Shown here piece by piece: positions 23,963 to 33,037 of a stretch of 64,000 bases of DNA. This stretch comes from Paraplanobispora siamensis. GTDB taxonomy: Bacteria > Actinomycetota > Actinomycetes > Streptosporangiales > Streptosporangiaceae. Each line of letters begins with the position of its first letter. Position 1 is the first letter of the stretch. The notes under the pieces are model-generated. The model had not been told where the DNA came from. It did no database searches and saw nothing but the letters and a program-made list of their open reading frames with translations. Location of the stretch: assembly GCF_016863175.1 (NCBI RefSeq), contig NZ_BOOJ01000046.1:22699-86698 (forward strand), read 5' to 3'. A program made the position numbers and the translations under genes.

Positions 23963-25396
23963 ATGGACCGGTATCTGAGCGGCCCCCAGCTCGCCCGCCT
24001 CGTGGCCATCGACCCCGGCGCCCGGCCGTACTACCGGGTCCTGGCGGAGAGCGTGCGCTCGCTGATCCTCGACGGGCGCCTGCCCGTGCGGGTGCGCGTG
24101 CCGGCCGAGCGTCACCTGGCCGAGGCGCTGGGCGTCAGCCGTACCACCGTGACCGCCGCCTACGACCGCCTGCGCGAGCAGGGATACCTGGAGAGCAGGC
24201 AGGGCGCGGGGAGCTGGACGGCGCTGCCCGACCCCGGCGCGCTGGGCACCGAGAACCCGTGGATCGCCGCCGGCGACGACGGCCTGCTGCCGATGCACTG
24301 CGCCGCGCCGCACGCGACCTCGGTGCTCCCGGCGGCGATCGCGCACGCGAGCGAGCACTATCCCCGCTACGCGCTCGGCATGGGCTACGACCCGGTCGGG
24401 ATCGCGCCGCTGCGCGAGGCGATCGCCGAGCGCTACACCGCGCGCGGGCTCGCCACCCGGCCCGAGCAGATCCTCGTCACCACCGGCGCCCAGCAGGCGA
24501 TCCACCTGCTGATCACGATGTTCCTGTCGGCGGGCGACCCGATGGTGATCGAGTCGCCCACCTACCCGCACGTGATCGACCTGGCCAGGATCCGCGGCGC
24601 CAGGATCGTCCCGGTCGGCGTCCCCGAGGACGGCTGGGACCTCGACCTGCTGAACTCCGCGATGGGCCAGTCGGGCGCCCGGCTGGCCTACGTGATCCCC
24701 GACTTCCAGAACCCGACCGGGCACCTGATGGACGACGCCGCGCGGGCCGGGCTGGTCGGCGCGGCCAGGAGGCACGGCACCACGCTGGTGGTGGACGAGA
24801 CCTGGGCCGAGCTGGCGATCGACGAGGTGCCCAGGACCGCGCCGCTGGCCGCCTTCGACGTCGACAACCGCGTGATCAGCGTCGGCTCGGCCTCCAAGCT
24901 GTGGTGGGGCGGGCTGCGCATCGGCTGGATCCGCGCCACCGCGGCCACGGTCCGCCGCCTGGCCGTGCTGCGCGCGGCGGTGGACATCGCCAGCCCTCTG
25001 TTCGAGCAGCTCGTCGTGGCCCGGCTGTTCGAGGACATCGAGGAGACCAGGGCCGAGCGGCGCCGCACCCTCGGCGCCTCCAGGGACGCGCTGGCCTCCG
25101 CGCTGCGCGGGCGCGTCCCCGAGTGGTCCTTCACCGTCCCCCGGGGCGGGGGGTCGCTCTGGATCGGGCTGGACGGCCCCTCGGCGGGCGCGCTGGCCGA
25201 CGCCGCGGCCTGCCACGGGGTACGGCTGGCGCCCGGCACGTGGTTCGGCGTGGACGGCGCCCTGGAGCGGCGGCTGCGCCTGCCGTTCACCCAGCCGCCC
25301 CAGGTGGTGGTGGAGGCGGTGGAGCGCATCGCCGAGGCCCGGCTCAGGGGATCCTACGGCGCGCGCCCGGCCGAGCCCCTCACCCCCGCCCTGTAG
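23963..25396 (+). CDS. MocR-type transcription regulator (GntR HTH + aminotransferase fold)
   Basis: About 477 residues. The N-terminus is a winged helix of GntR type (RVPAERHLAEALGVSRTTVT, then AAYDRLREQGYLESRQGAGS). The rest is a fold-type I aminotransferase domain with PEQILVTTGAQQAIHLL, DFQNPTGHLM, VVDETWAEL and the PLP lysine in SVGSASKLWWGGLRIGW. Such proteins bind PLP as effector and usually do not catalyse. The divergent YczE gene is the probable target. Start is ATG 23963 or 23951; neither has an SD and leaderless translation is likely. The last codons are part of a 29-bp tandem duplication. Confidence 0.9.
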   Translation: MDRYLSGPQLARLVAIDPGARPYYRVLAESVRSLILDGRLPVRVRVPAERHLAEALGVSRTTVTAAYDRLREQGYLESRQGAGSWTALPDPGALGTENPWIAAGDDGLLPMHCAAPHATSVLPAAIAHASEHYPRYALGMGYDPVGIAPLREAIAERYTARGLATRPEQILVTTGAQQAIHLLITMFLSAGDPMVIESPTYPHVIDLARIRGARIVPVGVPEDGWDLDLLNSAMGQSGARLAYVIPDFQNPTGHLMDDAARAGLVGAARRHGTTLVVDETWAELAIDEVPRTAPLAAFDVDNRVISVGSASKLWWGGLRIGWIRATAATVRRLAVLRAAVDIASPLFEQLVVARLFEDIEETRAERRRTLGASRDALASALRGRVPEWSFTVPRGGGSLWIGLDGPSAGALADAAACHGVRLAPGTWFGVDGALERRLRLPFTQPPQVVVEAVERIAEARLRGSYGARPAEPLTPAL

Positions 25397-25430
25397 CGGC
25401 CAGGCCCCTCACCCCCGCCCTGTAGCGGCC
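25375..25430 (+). repeat. 29-bp tandem duplication spanning the MocR stop codon
   Basis: Copy 1 (25375-25403) contains the last codons and TAG of the regulator gene. Copy 2 (25404-25430) repeats 27 bases exactly, starting GCCCCTCACCCCC, including the TAG. Confidence 0.93.
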
Positions 25431-25491
25431 GGGCCGCTCCGGCAGGCAGGGCCGCTCAAGCGGGCCGGGGCGATCCGGCGGGCCGGGCGGC

Positions 25492-26106
25492 TCACTCCTG
25501 CGGGCTGACGCCCCGGGCGAGGGGGGCCTGGAACCGGAACCACATGGCCGCGATCCGCAGGCAGAAGGCCAGCACCGCCGCCGCGAGGGTCGCGGGCCAG
25601 CCGTGCAGGTCCATGACCGACAGCATGGCCATCACCGCCGAGCCGAGCATGGCCGGCACCGCGTAGAACTGGCGGTCGTGCAGCAGTGTCGGGATCTGGC
25701 CGGCCAGCACGTCGCGCAGCACGCCGCCGCCGACCGCCGTGATCACCCCGAGCAGGGTCGCGTGCAGCGGGCTGAGGCCGTGGCTCATCGCCTTGGCCGT
25801 GCCGACCGCGCAGAACAGGCCCAGACCCGCCGCGTCGAAGACGTTCACCACGGGCATCACCCGCTCCACATGCGGATGCCAGAAGAACACGATCACGGTG
25901 GCGGCCAGCGGGGTCACGACGTAGCCGACGCTGTAGAAGGCGGCGGGCGTGACGTTGAGGATCAGGTCGCGCAGGATCCCGCCGCCCAGCGCGGTCATCG
26001 AGGCCAGCACGGCCATGCCGACCACGTCCAGCCGCCTGCGGACGCCGACGAGGGCGCCGGAGAGGGCGAAGACGAAGATTCCGACGAGATCGAGCACCTG
26101 AGTCAC
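25492..26106 (-). CDS. TRIC-type trimeric cation channel (UPF0126/YicG-like)
   Basis: 204 residues with seven membrane segments arranged as two repeats of three plus one. The pore-helix motifs ALGGGILRDLI and AVGGGVLRDVL (GGGxxRD) occur once per repeat, as in the prokaryotic TRIC channel family, which conducts K+/Na+ across the cytoplasmic membrane. ATG 26106 is 5' of a 233-base gap shared with the divergent acyl-CoA ligase gene. The C-terminal tail after the last helix is short (FRFQAPLARGVSPQE). Confidence 0.9.
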   Translation of the reverse strand: MTQVLDLVGIFVFALSGALVGVRRRLDVVGMAVLASMTALGGGILRDLILNVTPAAFYSVGYVVTPLAATVIVFFWHPHVERVMPVVNVFDAAGLGLFCAVGTAKAMSHGLSPLHATLLGVITAVGGGVLRDVLAGQIPTLLHDRQFYAVPAMLGSAVMAMLSVMDLHGWPATLAAAVLAFCLRIAAMWFRFQAPLARGVSPQE

Positions 26107-26133
26107 CGGAAAATCATCCCATGACCGGCTTTA

Positions 26134-26151
26134 TGTCATGACGGTATGACA
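26134..26151. promoter_or_regulatory. Inverted repeat, possible operator
   Basis: TGTCAT (26134-26139) and ATGACA (26146-26151) form a perfect 6-bp inverted repeat with a 6-base spacer, in the divergent gap between the TRIC and acyl-CoA ligase genes. A second hairpin CTCCGG/CCGGAG follows at 26152-26167. The regulator is unknown. Confidence 0.4.
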
Positions 26152-26339
26152 CTCCGGTGCCCCGGAGCGTCGCCGGGGCGGCACTGCGGGTGACCGCCGT
26201 ACGGCGCCGCGGGCGGGCGTGACCCCGTGCCGGCGGGGGCGTTGTCGCCGAGGTGTTGCCGCCGGGGTCTTGTGTGGGCTGACCTCGTGTGGTGCGATGC
26301 ATCCCAATCGTGCAAGTAAGCACTTTCTGGAGGCGCGTC

Positions 26340-28175
26340 ATGGCCGATGTCCTTGCGGAACGCATCTCTATCCAGGAGACGATCGCGGGCCGTACCGTGT
26401 GCGAGCAGCTAAAGCAGGCAGCGGAGAGCAATCCGGACGCGCCGGCCTACTCCGATCCGGACGGGGACGGCTGGAGGACCCTGACCTACGCCGAGGCCCG
26501 GCAGCGGGTCCTGGAGATCGCGGCAGGGTTCGCCGCGCTCGGCGTAGGGCGCGGTGACGCCGTCGCCCTCATGATGGTCAACCGCAGCGAGCACGTGCTG
26601 GCCGACCTCGGCGCCGTGCACGCCGGGGCCGTGCCGTGCTCGGTCTACGCCACTTTCGCCCCCGACCAGGTCGCCTTCGTCGCGGGCGACGTCGGGGCCA
26701 AGGTCGCGGTCCTGGGCGGCCCGGCCGAGCTGGCCCGCTGGGAGCCGATCCTGGAGGAGCTACCCGGGCTCACCAAGGTCGTGATGCTCGAAGGCGCCCC
26801 GGAGGGCGACCGGTTCATCGGCTGGGACGACTTCCTGGCGCTGGGCCGGGAGAGCCTGGCCGCGGACCCGGCCGCCGTCGACGCCCGCTGGCAGGCGGTC
26901 GGGGCCGACGACGTGCTGACGGTCCTGTACACCTCGGGCACCACCGGCAACCCCAAGGGCGTGCCGCTCACCCACGCGAACGTGTTCTTCGAGGTGGGCG
27001 CCACCGACCGGATGACCTCGCTGCCCACCCTCGGCACCCAGATCTCCTACCTCACCTACGCGCACATCGCCGAGCGGGTGCTCAGCCTGTACCTGCCGCT
27101 GTTCAAGGTCTCCCACGTCCACTTCTGCACCGACCTGGCGAACCTGGGCGCGACGCTCGGCAAGGTCAAGCCGGTCCTGTTCTTCGGCGTCCCCCGCGTG
27201 TGGGAGAAGATGATGGCCCGCCTGCAGGCCCTGCTGGCCACCCAGCCGGAGGAGCAGCAGGAGAACGTCCGCAAGGCCATGGCCGCCGGACTCGCCTACG
27301 TCGAGGCCGGCCAGTACGGCCGGACCGTGACGCCGGAGATCCAGCAGGCCTACGACCAGGCCGACGCCGCGCTCCTGTCGATCATCCGGTCCATGATCGG
27401 CTTCGACAACGCCCGCTGGCTGGCCACCGCCGCCGCCCCCATGCCGCTGGAGGTGCAGCGCTTCTTCGCGGGCCTGGGCATGAAGCTCCTGGACGTGTAC
27501 GGCATGACCGAGACGACGGGCGCCTTCACCGCCAACAGCCCCGAGCACTACAAGCTCGGCACCGTCGGCCGCGCCGAGCCCGGAGTCGAGGTCCGCATCG
27601 CCGAGGACGGCGAGATCCTCACCCGCAGCCCGCTCAACACCAAGGGCTACCTGAACCGGCCGGAGGCCACCCAGGAGCTCCTGGACGCCGAGGGCTGGCT
27701 GCACACCGGTGACGTGGGCTCCATCGACGAGGACGGCTTCGTCAAGATCGTCGACCGGAAGAAGGAGCTCATCATCACCGCCGGCGGCGAGAACATCTCC
27801 CCGGCCAACATCGAGAACTACCTCAAGGAGCACCCGCTCATCGGCCAGGCCCTCGCCTTCGGCGACGGCAGGCCGTACCCGGTGGCCGTGCTCACCCTCG
27901 ACGGCGAGGTCGCCCCCGGCTGGGCGCAGGCCAACGGCATCGCCTTCACCGGCCTGGCCGAGCTCGCCGCGCACCCCGACGTCCTCAAGGCCGTGGAGGC
28001 GGCGGTCGAGGCGGCCAACGAGAAGCTCGCCCGGGTCCAGCAGGTCAAGCGCTGGCGCCTGCTGCCGGTGGAGTGGACGGCCGAGACCGAGGAGCTCACC
28101 CCGAGCCTGAAGCTCAAGCGCCGCGTCATCCACGCCAAGTACGCCGAGGTCATCGCCGAGATGTACGAGGGCTGA
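26340..28175 (+). CDS. Long-chain acyl-CoA synthetase (AMP-forming)
   Basis: 611 residues of the ANL superfamily, closest in layout to mycobacterial FadD15-type ligases. The P-loop is VLYTSGTTGNPKGVPLTH; further motifs are LYLPLFKVSHVHF, YGMTETTGAFTAN, TGDVGSIDEDGFVKIVDRKKELI and the C-terminal lysine region SLKLKRRVI. It activates fatty acids through acyl-AMP to acyl-CoA in the cytosol or at the membrane. GGAGG (26328-26332) precedes ATG 26340. It is monocistronic, with a terminator-like hairpin downstream. Chain length preference cannot be read. Confidence 0.93.
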   Translation: MADVLAERISIQETIAGRTVCEQLKQAAESNPDAPAYSDPDGDGWRTLTYAEARQRVLEIAAGFAALGVGRGDAVALMMVNRSEHVLADLGAVHAGAVPCSVYATFAPDQVAFVAGDVGAKVAVLGGPAELARWEPILEELPGLTKVVMLEGAPEGDRFIGWDDFLALGRESLAADPAAVDARWQAVGADDVLTVLYTSGTTGNPKGVPLTHANVFFEVGATDRMTSLPTLGTQISYLTYAHIAERVLSLYLPLFKVSHVHFCTDLANLGATLGKVKPVLFFGVPRVWEKMMARLQALLATQPEEQQENVRKAMAAGLAYVEAGQYGRTVTPEIQQAYDQADAALLSIIRSMIGFDNARWLATAAAPMPLEVQRFFAGLGMKLLDVYGMTETTGAFTANSPEHYKLGTVGRAEPGVEVRIAEDGEILTRSPLNTKGYLNRPEATQELLDAEGWLHTGDVGSIDEDGFVKIVDRKKELIITAGGENISPANIENYLKEHPLIGQALAFGDGRPYPVAVLTLDGEVAPGWAQANGIAFTGLAELAAHPDVLKAVEAAVEAANEKLARVQQVKRWRLLPVEWTAETEELTPSLKLKRRVIHAKYAEVIAEMYEG

Positions 28176-28218
28176 CCCCCGCGGGAAGCCTGACCGCCCG
28201 GAGACCCCGCTTCCCAGG

Positions 28219-28253
28219 CCCTCCTCTCCCGCGAGAGCGGGGGCCGGGGAGGG
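28219..28253 (+). terminator. Hairpin terminator after the acyl-CoA ligase gene
   Basis: CCCTCC (28219-28224)/GGAGGG (28248-28253) with an inner CCCGC (28228-28232)/GCGGG (28237-28241) around loop GAGA. Confidence 0.6.
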
Positions 28254-28332
28254 CGGCGGTTTTCCGGTGTTTTGCCAACCGGGCGTGTGTCGGGCCCTCG
28301 GGCATTACCGGGCGGTTCATAACGTCCTGATC

Positions 28333-29301
28333 ATGACCGTTAGAGGTGTTCTCGCGTCCCTGGCCGCCGGGACCTGTGCCCTGCCGGTACTGCTCGTGGC
28401 CCAGCCCGCCGCCGCGGGCAGCCCGGTGATCCGCTCGATCACCCTGCGCCCGGCCGAACCGGTGGTCCGTCCCGACAACGCCGTACGGCTGGTGATCGAC
28501 GTGGTCGCCCGGGGGGTGTCCGGCCCCGACGGGGTGACGGTCCGGGTCGAGCCCGGTGCGGCGCCCCATTCCCAGCCCCCGCCCGTGCCCGAACCCGGCC
28601 CGGTCCCGCCGCCGGCCCCGTCCTCGGGGACCGACCCCTCACTGTGGTCTCCCGGCGCGGAGCCGTCCGTACCGGAGGGGGACGCCTCGTCCGAGGAGGT
28701 GCCCTCTCCCTCGGCGGAGGCCTCGTCCGGAGGGACGAGCGCTCCCGTGGTCGAGCCGACCGTGCCCGAGACGCCCGTCCCGTCCGCGGGGGCGCCCTCT
28801 CCGGGAGGCACTCCGGCGCAGAGCCCTCCCGCGCGCGTCGGGCAGGACTGGGAGACCTGGCGGTTCCTGCCGGAGAAGCGGCTGAACCGGTGGTACCCGG
28901 CCGGCCGGTGGACGATCACGGCCGTCGCCAGGAGCGCGGACGGCACGGTGGCCGTCAAGCACCTCGAGTTCCGGCTGAGGCGGGAGACCGTGTTCAGGGC
29001 GGTCGAAGCGGTCAAGGAGGATGGGGCCGTGGCGGTCAGGGGCGTGCTGAACCGGGTGGACCCGCAGGGCTATCTGGACTACGCCCCGTTCGCCGAGCAG
29101 CCGGTGGACATCCTCTACCGCCGGGAGGAGACGGACCGCTGGGAGAGAGTCTCCTCGGCGAAAACGGACAGCATGGGATATTTCTCCAGGAAAGTACGAG
29201 ACCACCGTCGTGGGGACTGGCGGGTCCGCTTTCCTGGGACGCCGCGATTCGCTCCGGGTCTGAGCCGGATCATCGAAATCGGCAAAAGCGACAATCAGTA
29301 G
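28333..29301 (+). CDS. Secreted protein with Pro-rich insert and beta-sandwich-like C-terminal domain
   Basis: 322 residues. A signal peptide (VLASLAAGTCALPVLLVAQ, cleavage after PAAAG) is followed by a short beta domain (about 28-75), a long Pro/Ser/Glu-rich insert (76-185) and a C-terminal domain whose text (QPVDILYRREETDRW, TDSMGYFSRKVR, GDWRVRFPGTPRFAPGLS) is shared with the neighbouring secreted gene and with the relic near 35.7 kb. This suggests cell-surface or extracellular location. Function unknown. ATG 28333 was chosen because the signal peptide starts there; an in-frame ATG 9 bases upstream is possible. The next gene is 148 bases on. Confidence 0.75.
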   Translation: MTVRGVLASLAAGTCALPVLLVAQPAAAGSPVIRSITLRPAEPVVRPDNAVRLVIDVVARGVSGPDGVTVRVEPGAAPHSQPPPVPEPGPVPPPAPSSGTDPSLWSPGAEPSVPEGDASSEEVPSPSAEASSGGTSAPVVEPTVPETPVPSAGAPSPGGTPAQSPPARVGQDWETWRFLPEKRLNRWYPAGRWTITAVARSADGTVAVKHLEFRLRRETVFRAVEAVKEDGAVAVRGVLNRVDPQGYLDYAPFAEQPVDILYRREETDRWERVSSAKTDSMGYFSRKVRDHRRGDWRVRFPGTPRFAPGLSRIIEIGKSDNQ

Positions 29302-29449
29302 TTAACGGGAACGAATGCCCTTGATTGTTTCCGAACTGCAATAGATTCGTCTTTTCCCAAGAGCAACTTTTCTCTACCTTGAAGCGTCTTTGACGGTAGG
29401 CGCATCCTGTCCCGGGGTGCGCTTCTTCACGGGGAGAGGAAGTTTCCAT

Positions 29450-29959
29450 ATGATGCGACGCCTTGCCACCGCACTGGCAGCGGCGACCATGAGCGCCTCC
29501 GCGCTCGCGGTCGTCGTTCCGGCACAGGCCGCGTCCGCCGCCGTGGCCGAGCCGCGCCACGACGAGACCACCCGGATCGCCGGCTTCCACGCCGACCCCA
29601 ACCCGGTCCGCAAGCACCACCGCATCTCGCTGAAGGGCCAGCTCCAGGTCGAGAACGAGTGCAGCCCCTCCGAGCGCGGCAAGGGAGCCGACTACGCGAC
29701 CTCCCACGTTCCGTGTGACGAGCGCACGCGGCGCGACTGGACCGGCGAGGCCGCGGGGCAGAAGATCGTCGTACTGTTCCGTGCCGCGGGCCGGCACAAG
29801 TGGCACTACGTCGACACGATCGGCACCGGTCGTGACGGGCGCTTCTACACCGAGGTCCCGGCTTACACCACCGGTACCTTCCGCGTCATCTTCGAGGGCG
29901 CCAGGGGCCTGGCTCCCGCGGAGGCCAGGGACTGGGTGAAGGTCTACGGCCGCCGCTGA
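29450..29959 (+). CDS. Small secreted beta-domain protein
   Basis: 169 residues. A signal peptide (LATALAAATMSASALAVVV, cleavage after AQAASA) leads to one domain of about 130 residues. Shared pattern with the preceding gene: KIVVLFRAAGRHKWHYVDT, GRDGRFYTEV, TGTFRVIFEG, then a closing V strand. Two cysteines (CSPSERG and PCDERT) may form a disulfide. GGGGAGAGGA lies 9-19 bases before ATG 29450, with ATG 29453 as alternative. The 148-base upstream gap is notably AT-rich for this genome and probably holds its own promoter. Function unknown; a paralogue family of surface proteins is inferred. Confidence 0.78.
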   Translation: MMRRLATALAAATMSASALAVVVPAQAASAAVAEPRHDETTRIAGFHADPNPVRKHHRISLKGQLQVENECSPSERGKGADYATSHVPCDERTRRDWTGEAAGQKIVVLFRAAGRHKWHYVDTIGTGRDGRFYTEVPAYTTGTFRVIFEGARGLAPAEARDWVKVYGRR

Positions 29960-29988
29960 CGCGGCGGGCCGGTGATCCGGCACCTGCG

Positions 29989-30022
29989 ACCGCCCGGTGT
30001 CCCCTCGGGGACGCCGGGCGGT
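29989..30022 (+). terminator. Intrinsic terminator with U-tract
   Basis: ACCGCCCGG (29989-29997) pairs with CCGGGCGGT (30014-30022), and GTCCCC with GGGGAC inside. It is followed by TTCCTTTT. Confidence 0.82.
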
Positions 30023-30094
30023 TCCTTTTCCCGCACTGCGCCTTCCCCGTGCCTTCCCGCGGCCGCCGTACCGCCGCGGAGCTCATCGGAGGCG

Positions 30095-31108
30095 TCACTG
30101 CAGGGCCCGCACCGCCGCGCCGAACAGCGCGGGCACGCGGTACGCGGCCGGGACGATCAGCCGGGCCGTCGCGGGGTGGCGCCGGGCCGACAGGAGCGCG
30201 CCGGTGAGCAGCCGGTGCCGCCGCGACAGCCGCGCCCAGGCCGACTCGTAGGCCTGCGGGGTACCCGTCCGCAGGCAGCCGACCAGGGCCCGTGCCGACT
30301 GCAGCGCCAGCGAGATCCCCTCACCGGTGAGCGCGTCGACGTACCCGGCCGCGTCGCCGACCAGCAGCACCCGCCCGGCGACCCGGGAGCGGACCCGCTG
30401 ACGCAGCGGACCGGCGCCGCGCACCCGGGTCGCGGCGGATCCGCCGAGCCGTTCCGCGAGTGAGGGGAAGGCCGCCAGCCGTTCGGGGAAGGCGCCGCGC
30501 CGCGAGGTCAGCACCGCCACCCCCACCAGGTTCTCGCCCACCGGGGTCACGTACGCCTCGCCGTCGGCCGCCCAGTGGACCTCCACGAAGTCGGTCCAGG
30601 GGGCGATCGGGTAGTGCTGCCGCAGGCCGTACCGGCGCGGCCCGCGACCGGGCAGCTCCAGCCCGAGCAGGGCCCGCACCGGCGAGTGCAGGCCGTCGGC
30701 GGCCACCAGCCAGCGGGCGGTGAACCCGGCCGCCTCGACGCCGTCGGTGCGCTGCCGTACCTCCGACACCCTGCCGGGCACGACCCGCACGCCCAGCTCC
30801 GCCGCGCGCCGTGACAGCGCGGCGTGCAGCACGGTACGGCGCACGCCCAGCCCGTGGCCGCCGCGGAAGTCGGCCTGCGCCTCGTGGCGCCCGTCCAGGT
30901 AGCGGATCCCGCGCAGCGGCCGGCCCTCCGCCTCGACGCCCAGCTCCCGCAGCGCGGCGGCCCCGGTGGGCATCAGGCCCTCCCCGCAGGCCTTGTCCAC
31001 CGGCCCGGGCCGGGGCTCGACCACCACCGCCTCCATCCCGGCCGCCGCCGCGTGGATGGCCGTGGCCAGGCCCGCCGGTCCGCCGCCGGCGACCAGAACG
31101 TCGATCAC
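30095..31108 (-). CDS. FAD-dependent hydroxylase/oxidoreductase of the phenolic-lipid cluster (SrsC-like)
   Basis: 337 residues. FAD motifs of the p-hydroxybenzoate hydroxylase/geranylgeranyl-reductase group are present: VLVAGGGPAGLATAIHAA at the start, DKACGEGLMPTGAAAL, and GRVLLVGDAAGYVDALTGEG near residue 255. It is third in an operon after a type III PKS and an ICMT-like methyltransferase, the same order as Streptomyces srsABC, where the flavoprotein oxidises alkylresorcinols to quinones. GTG 31108 is 37 bases after the methyltransferase stop, with no strong SD. Family is secure; the reaction is inferred from context. Confidence 0.85.
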   Translation of the reverse strand: MIDVLVAGGGPAGLATAIHAAAAGMEAVVVEPRPGPVDKACGEGLMPTGAAALRELGVEAEGRPLRGIRYLDGRHEAQADFRGGHGLGVRRTVLHAALSRRAAELGVRVVPGRVSEVRQRTDGVEAAGFTARWLVAADGLHSPVRALLGLELPGRGPRRYGLRQHYPIAPWTDFVEVHWAADGEAYVTPVGENLVGVAVLTSRRGAFPERLAAFPSLAERLGGSAATRVRGAGPLRQRVRSRVAGRVLLVGDAAGYVDALTGEGISLALQSARALVGCLRTGTPQAYESAWARLSRRHRLLTGALLSARRHPATARLIVPAAYRVPALFGAAVRALQ

Positions 31109-31145
31109 GCCGGTTCACCGCCGGCCGGCCCGCCGGTCACGCCGG

Positions 31146-31694
31146 TCACGCCGGGGCCCGTCCCGGCGCCGGGACGAGCGAGGCCAGCGCCGCGTCCTCG
31201 CACCGGATCCTGACCACCATCAGGACGGCGTTGCAGACGGTGAAGACCACGGCGGTGACCCACGCGCCGTGGACCAGGGGCAGCGCGAAGCCCTCCGCCG
31301 CCACGGCGACGTAGTTCGGGTGGGGCAGCCAGGACAGCCGGTAGGGGCCGCCGGTCACCCGCGGCAGGCCGGGCACCACGACCACCTGGGTGTTCCACTG
31401 CCGGCCCAGCGTGGTGATGCACCACCAGCGCAGTCCCTGGGCGGCGATCACCAGGGCGAGCATGGGCCAGCCCAGCGCCGGGATGAAGGGCCGCCCGGCC
31501 AGGTACACCTCCGCCAGGCAGCCCGCCAGCAGGCCCGTGTGCAGCAGGACCATCCACGGATAGTGCCCGCGGCCGGAGACCACGCCGCCGCGGGCCAGGC
31601 TCCAGCTCATGTTGCGCCGGGCGACGACCAGTTCGGCCAGGCGTTCCACGGCGACCAGTAAGACGAGGACCAGGTACCAGGACGTCGAGGACAT
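31146..31694 (-). CDS. Isoprenylcysteine carboxyl methyltransferase-like membrane methyltransferase (SrsB-like)
   Basis: 182 residues with about five membrane helices. The C-terminal signature GGPYRLSWLPHPNYVAVAAE is the ICMT/PEMT-type SAM-binding region, usually GPYR..RHPNY. In the srs pathway the homologue O-methylates alkylresorcinols; here it lies 7 bases behind a type III PKS, supporting the same role. ATG 31694 is preceded by TAGGGGT overlapping the PKS stop, so the genes are translationally coupled. The protein acts in the membrane, where its lipid substrate would be. Confidence 0.87.
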   Translation of the reverse strand: MSSTSWYLVLVLLVAVERLAELVVARRNMSWSLARGGVVSGRGHYPWMVLLHTGLLAGCLAEVYLAGRPFIPALGWPMLALVIAAQGLRWWCITTLGRQWNTQVVVVPGLPRVTGGPYRLSWLPHPNYVAVAAEGFALPLVHGAWVTAVVFTVCNAVLMVVRIRCEDAALASLVPAPGRAPA

Positions 31695-31701
31695 CGGACC
31701 C

Positions 31702-32808
31702 CTACCAGCGCAGCAGGACGAGTTCGGAACAGAAGCCCGGGCCCATCGCGATGAGCAGGCCCGGTGTGCCCGGCGGGGGCCGCAGGGCGAGGGTGTCCCG
31801 CAGGACGTGCAGCACCGAGGAGGACGACAGATTGCCGACCTCGGCCAGCGAGCGCCAGGTGACGTCCAGCGCGCCGGGCGGCAGCCGCAGGGCCTCGGAG
31901 ACGGCCTCCAGCACCTTCGGCCCGCCGGGGTGGCACACCCAGGCGGTGACCTCCTCGGCGGTCAGCCCGTGGTCGGCCAGGAAGCCGTGCACGTCATCGG
32001 CGAGATAGGTGCGCACGACGTCCGGGACGCTCGCGTCGAGCACCACCCGGAAGCCGGTGTCGCCGACGTCCCAGCCCATCACCCCCTCCGAGCCGGGGTA
32101 GAGATGACTGCGGGTGGCCAGCACGGCGGGTCCCGCCCCGTCCGGGCGACGCCCGTCGCCGCCGTCGCCGTTGTCGCCGTCACCGCCGTCGCCACGCAGG
32201 ACCTCGTCGCCGCACAGGACCACCGCGGCCGCGCCGTCGCCGAACAGCGCGCCGGCCACCATGTTGGCGACGGAGGAGTCCTCGCGCTGCAGGGTCAGCG
32301 AGCACAGCTCGACCGAGAGCAGCACGGCCACCTGGTCCGGCCAGCCGCGCAGATAGTCGTGGACCCGGGCGATCCCGGCGGCGCCCGCCACGCATCCGAG
32401 GCCGAACACCGGTATCCGCTTGACGTCGGGGCGCAGCCCGATCCGGCCGGCCACCCGCGCCTCGATCGAGGGCGCCGCGATCCCGGTCACCGACGTGAAC
32501 ATGATCATGTCCACGTCCCGCGGCGTGAGCCCGGCCTCCTCCAGCGCGCCGCAGACCGCCTCCGCCCCCAGTTCGACGGCGGTCTCGATGAACGCGTCGT
32601 TGGCCGCGCCGAGGCCGTCGAGCTTGTCGTACCGGTCGAGCGGCAGGCTCAGATGGCGGTGCCCGACCTTCGCGCCCGCGTACAGACGGTCGAGCAGCCC
32701 CCGGCTCGCGCCCTCCGGCAGGCACATCCGGGCGAACGCGTCCGCGATCTCACCCTGGGAGTAACGGTACGGCGGAAGCGCACCCCGGACCGCGGCGATA
32801 CGGCTCAA
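31702..32808 (-). CDS. Type III polyketide synthase (alkylresorcinol/alkylpyrone type, SrsA-like)
   Basis: About 368 residues of the chalcone-synthase fold. The Cys-His-Asn triad is visible: Cys139 in VFGLGCVAGAAG, His293 in WVCHPGGPKVL and Asn326 in EVGNLSSSSVL. The N-terminal RIAAVRGALPPYRYSQGEI is typical of actinobacterial phenolic-lipid synthases. It should extend fatty acyl-CoA with malonyl-CoA and cyclise to an alkylresorcinol or pyrone. TTG 32808 is preferred, with AGGAG (32817-32821, complementary) 8 bases before it; ATG 32829 has none. A Gly-Asp repeat loop (206-219) is an odd insert. Confidence 0.88.
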   Translation of the reverse strand: MSRIAAVRGALPPYRYSQGEIADAFARMCLPEGASRGLLDRLYAGAKVGHRHLSLPLDRYDKLDGLGAANDAFIETAVELGAEAVCGALEEAGLTPRDVDMIMFTSVTGIAAPSIEARVAGRIGLRPDVKRIPVFGLGCVAGAAGIARVHDYLRGWPDQVAVLLSVELCSLTLQREDSSVANMVAGALFGDGAAAVVLCGDEVLRGDGGDGDNGDGGDGRRPDGAGPAVLATRSHLYPGSEGVMGWDVGDTGFRVVLDASVPDVVRTYLADDVHGFLADHGLTAEEVTAWVCHPGGPKVLEAVSEALRLPPGALDVTWRSLAEVGNLSSSSVLHVLRDTLALRPPPGTPGLLIAMGPGFCSELVLLRW

Positions 32809-33037
32809 TCTGAACACTCCTGGCTCCATCTGAACGCCCGCGAGTCCCGGTCACCCGAACCTCCCGGCCCACAGGCCACCCGAACACCCCGCTCCCTGCC
32901 CACCCACCCCGCTGTCATGCCTGCACCATCCGCCGCCCCGGATTCCCCCAGGTCTGCCATTCACTCCACCCGCCCCGAGTCCTCGGCCGCCGTACGGCGG
33001 GGGACCGATTCCCGCGGGGAGTTCTAAGATCGGTCCC

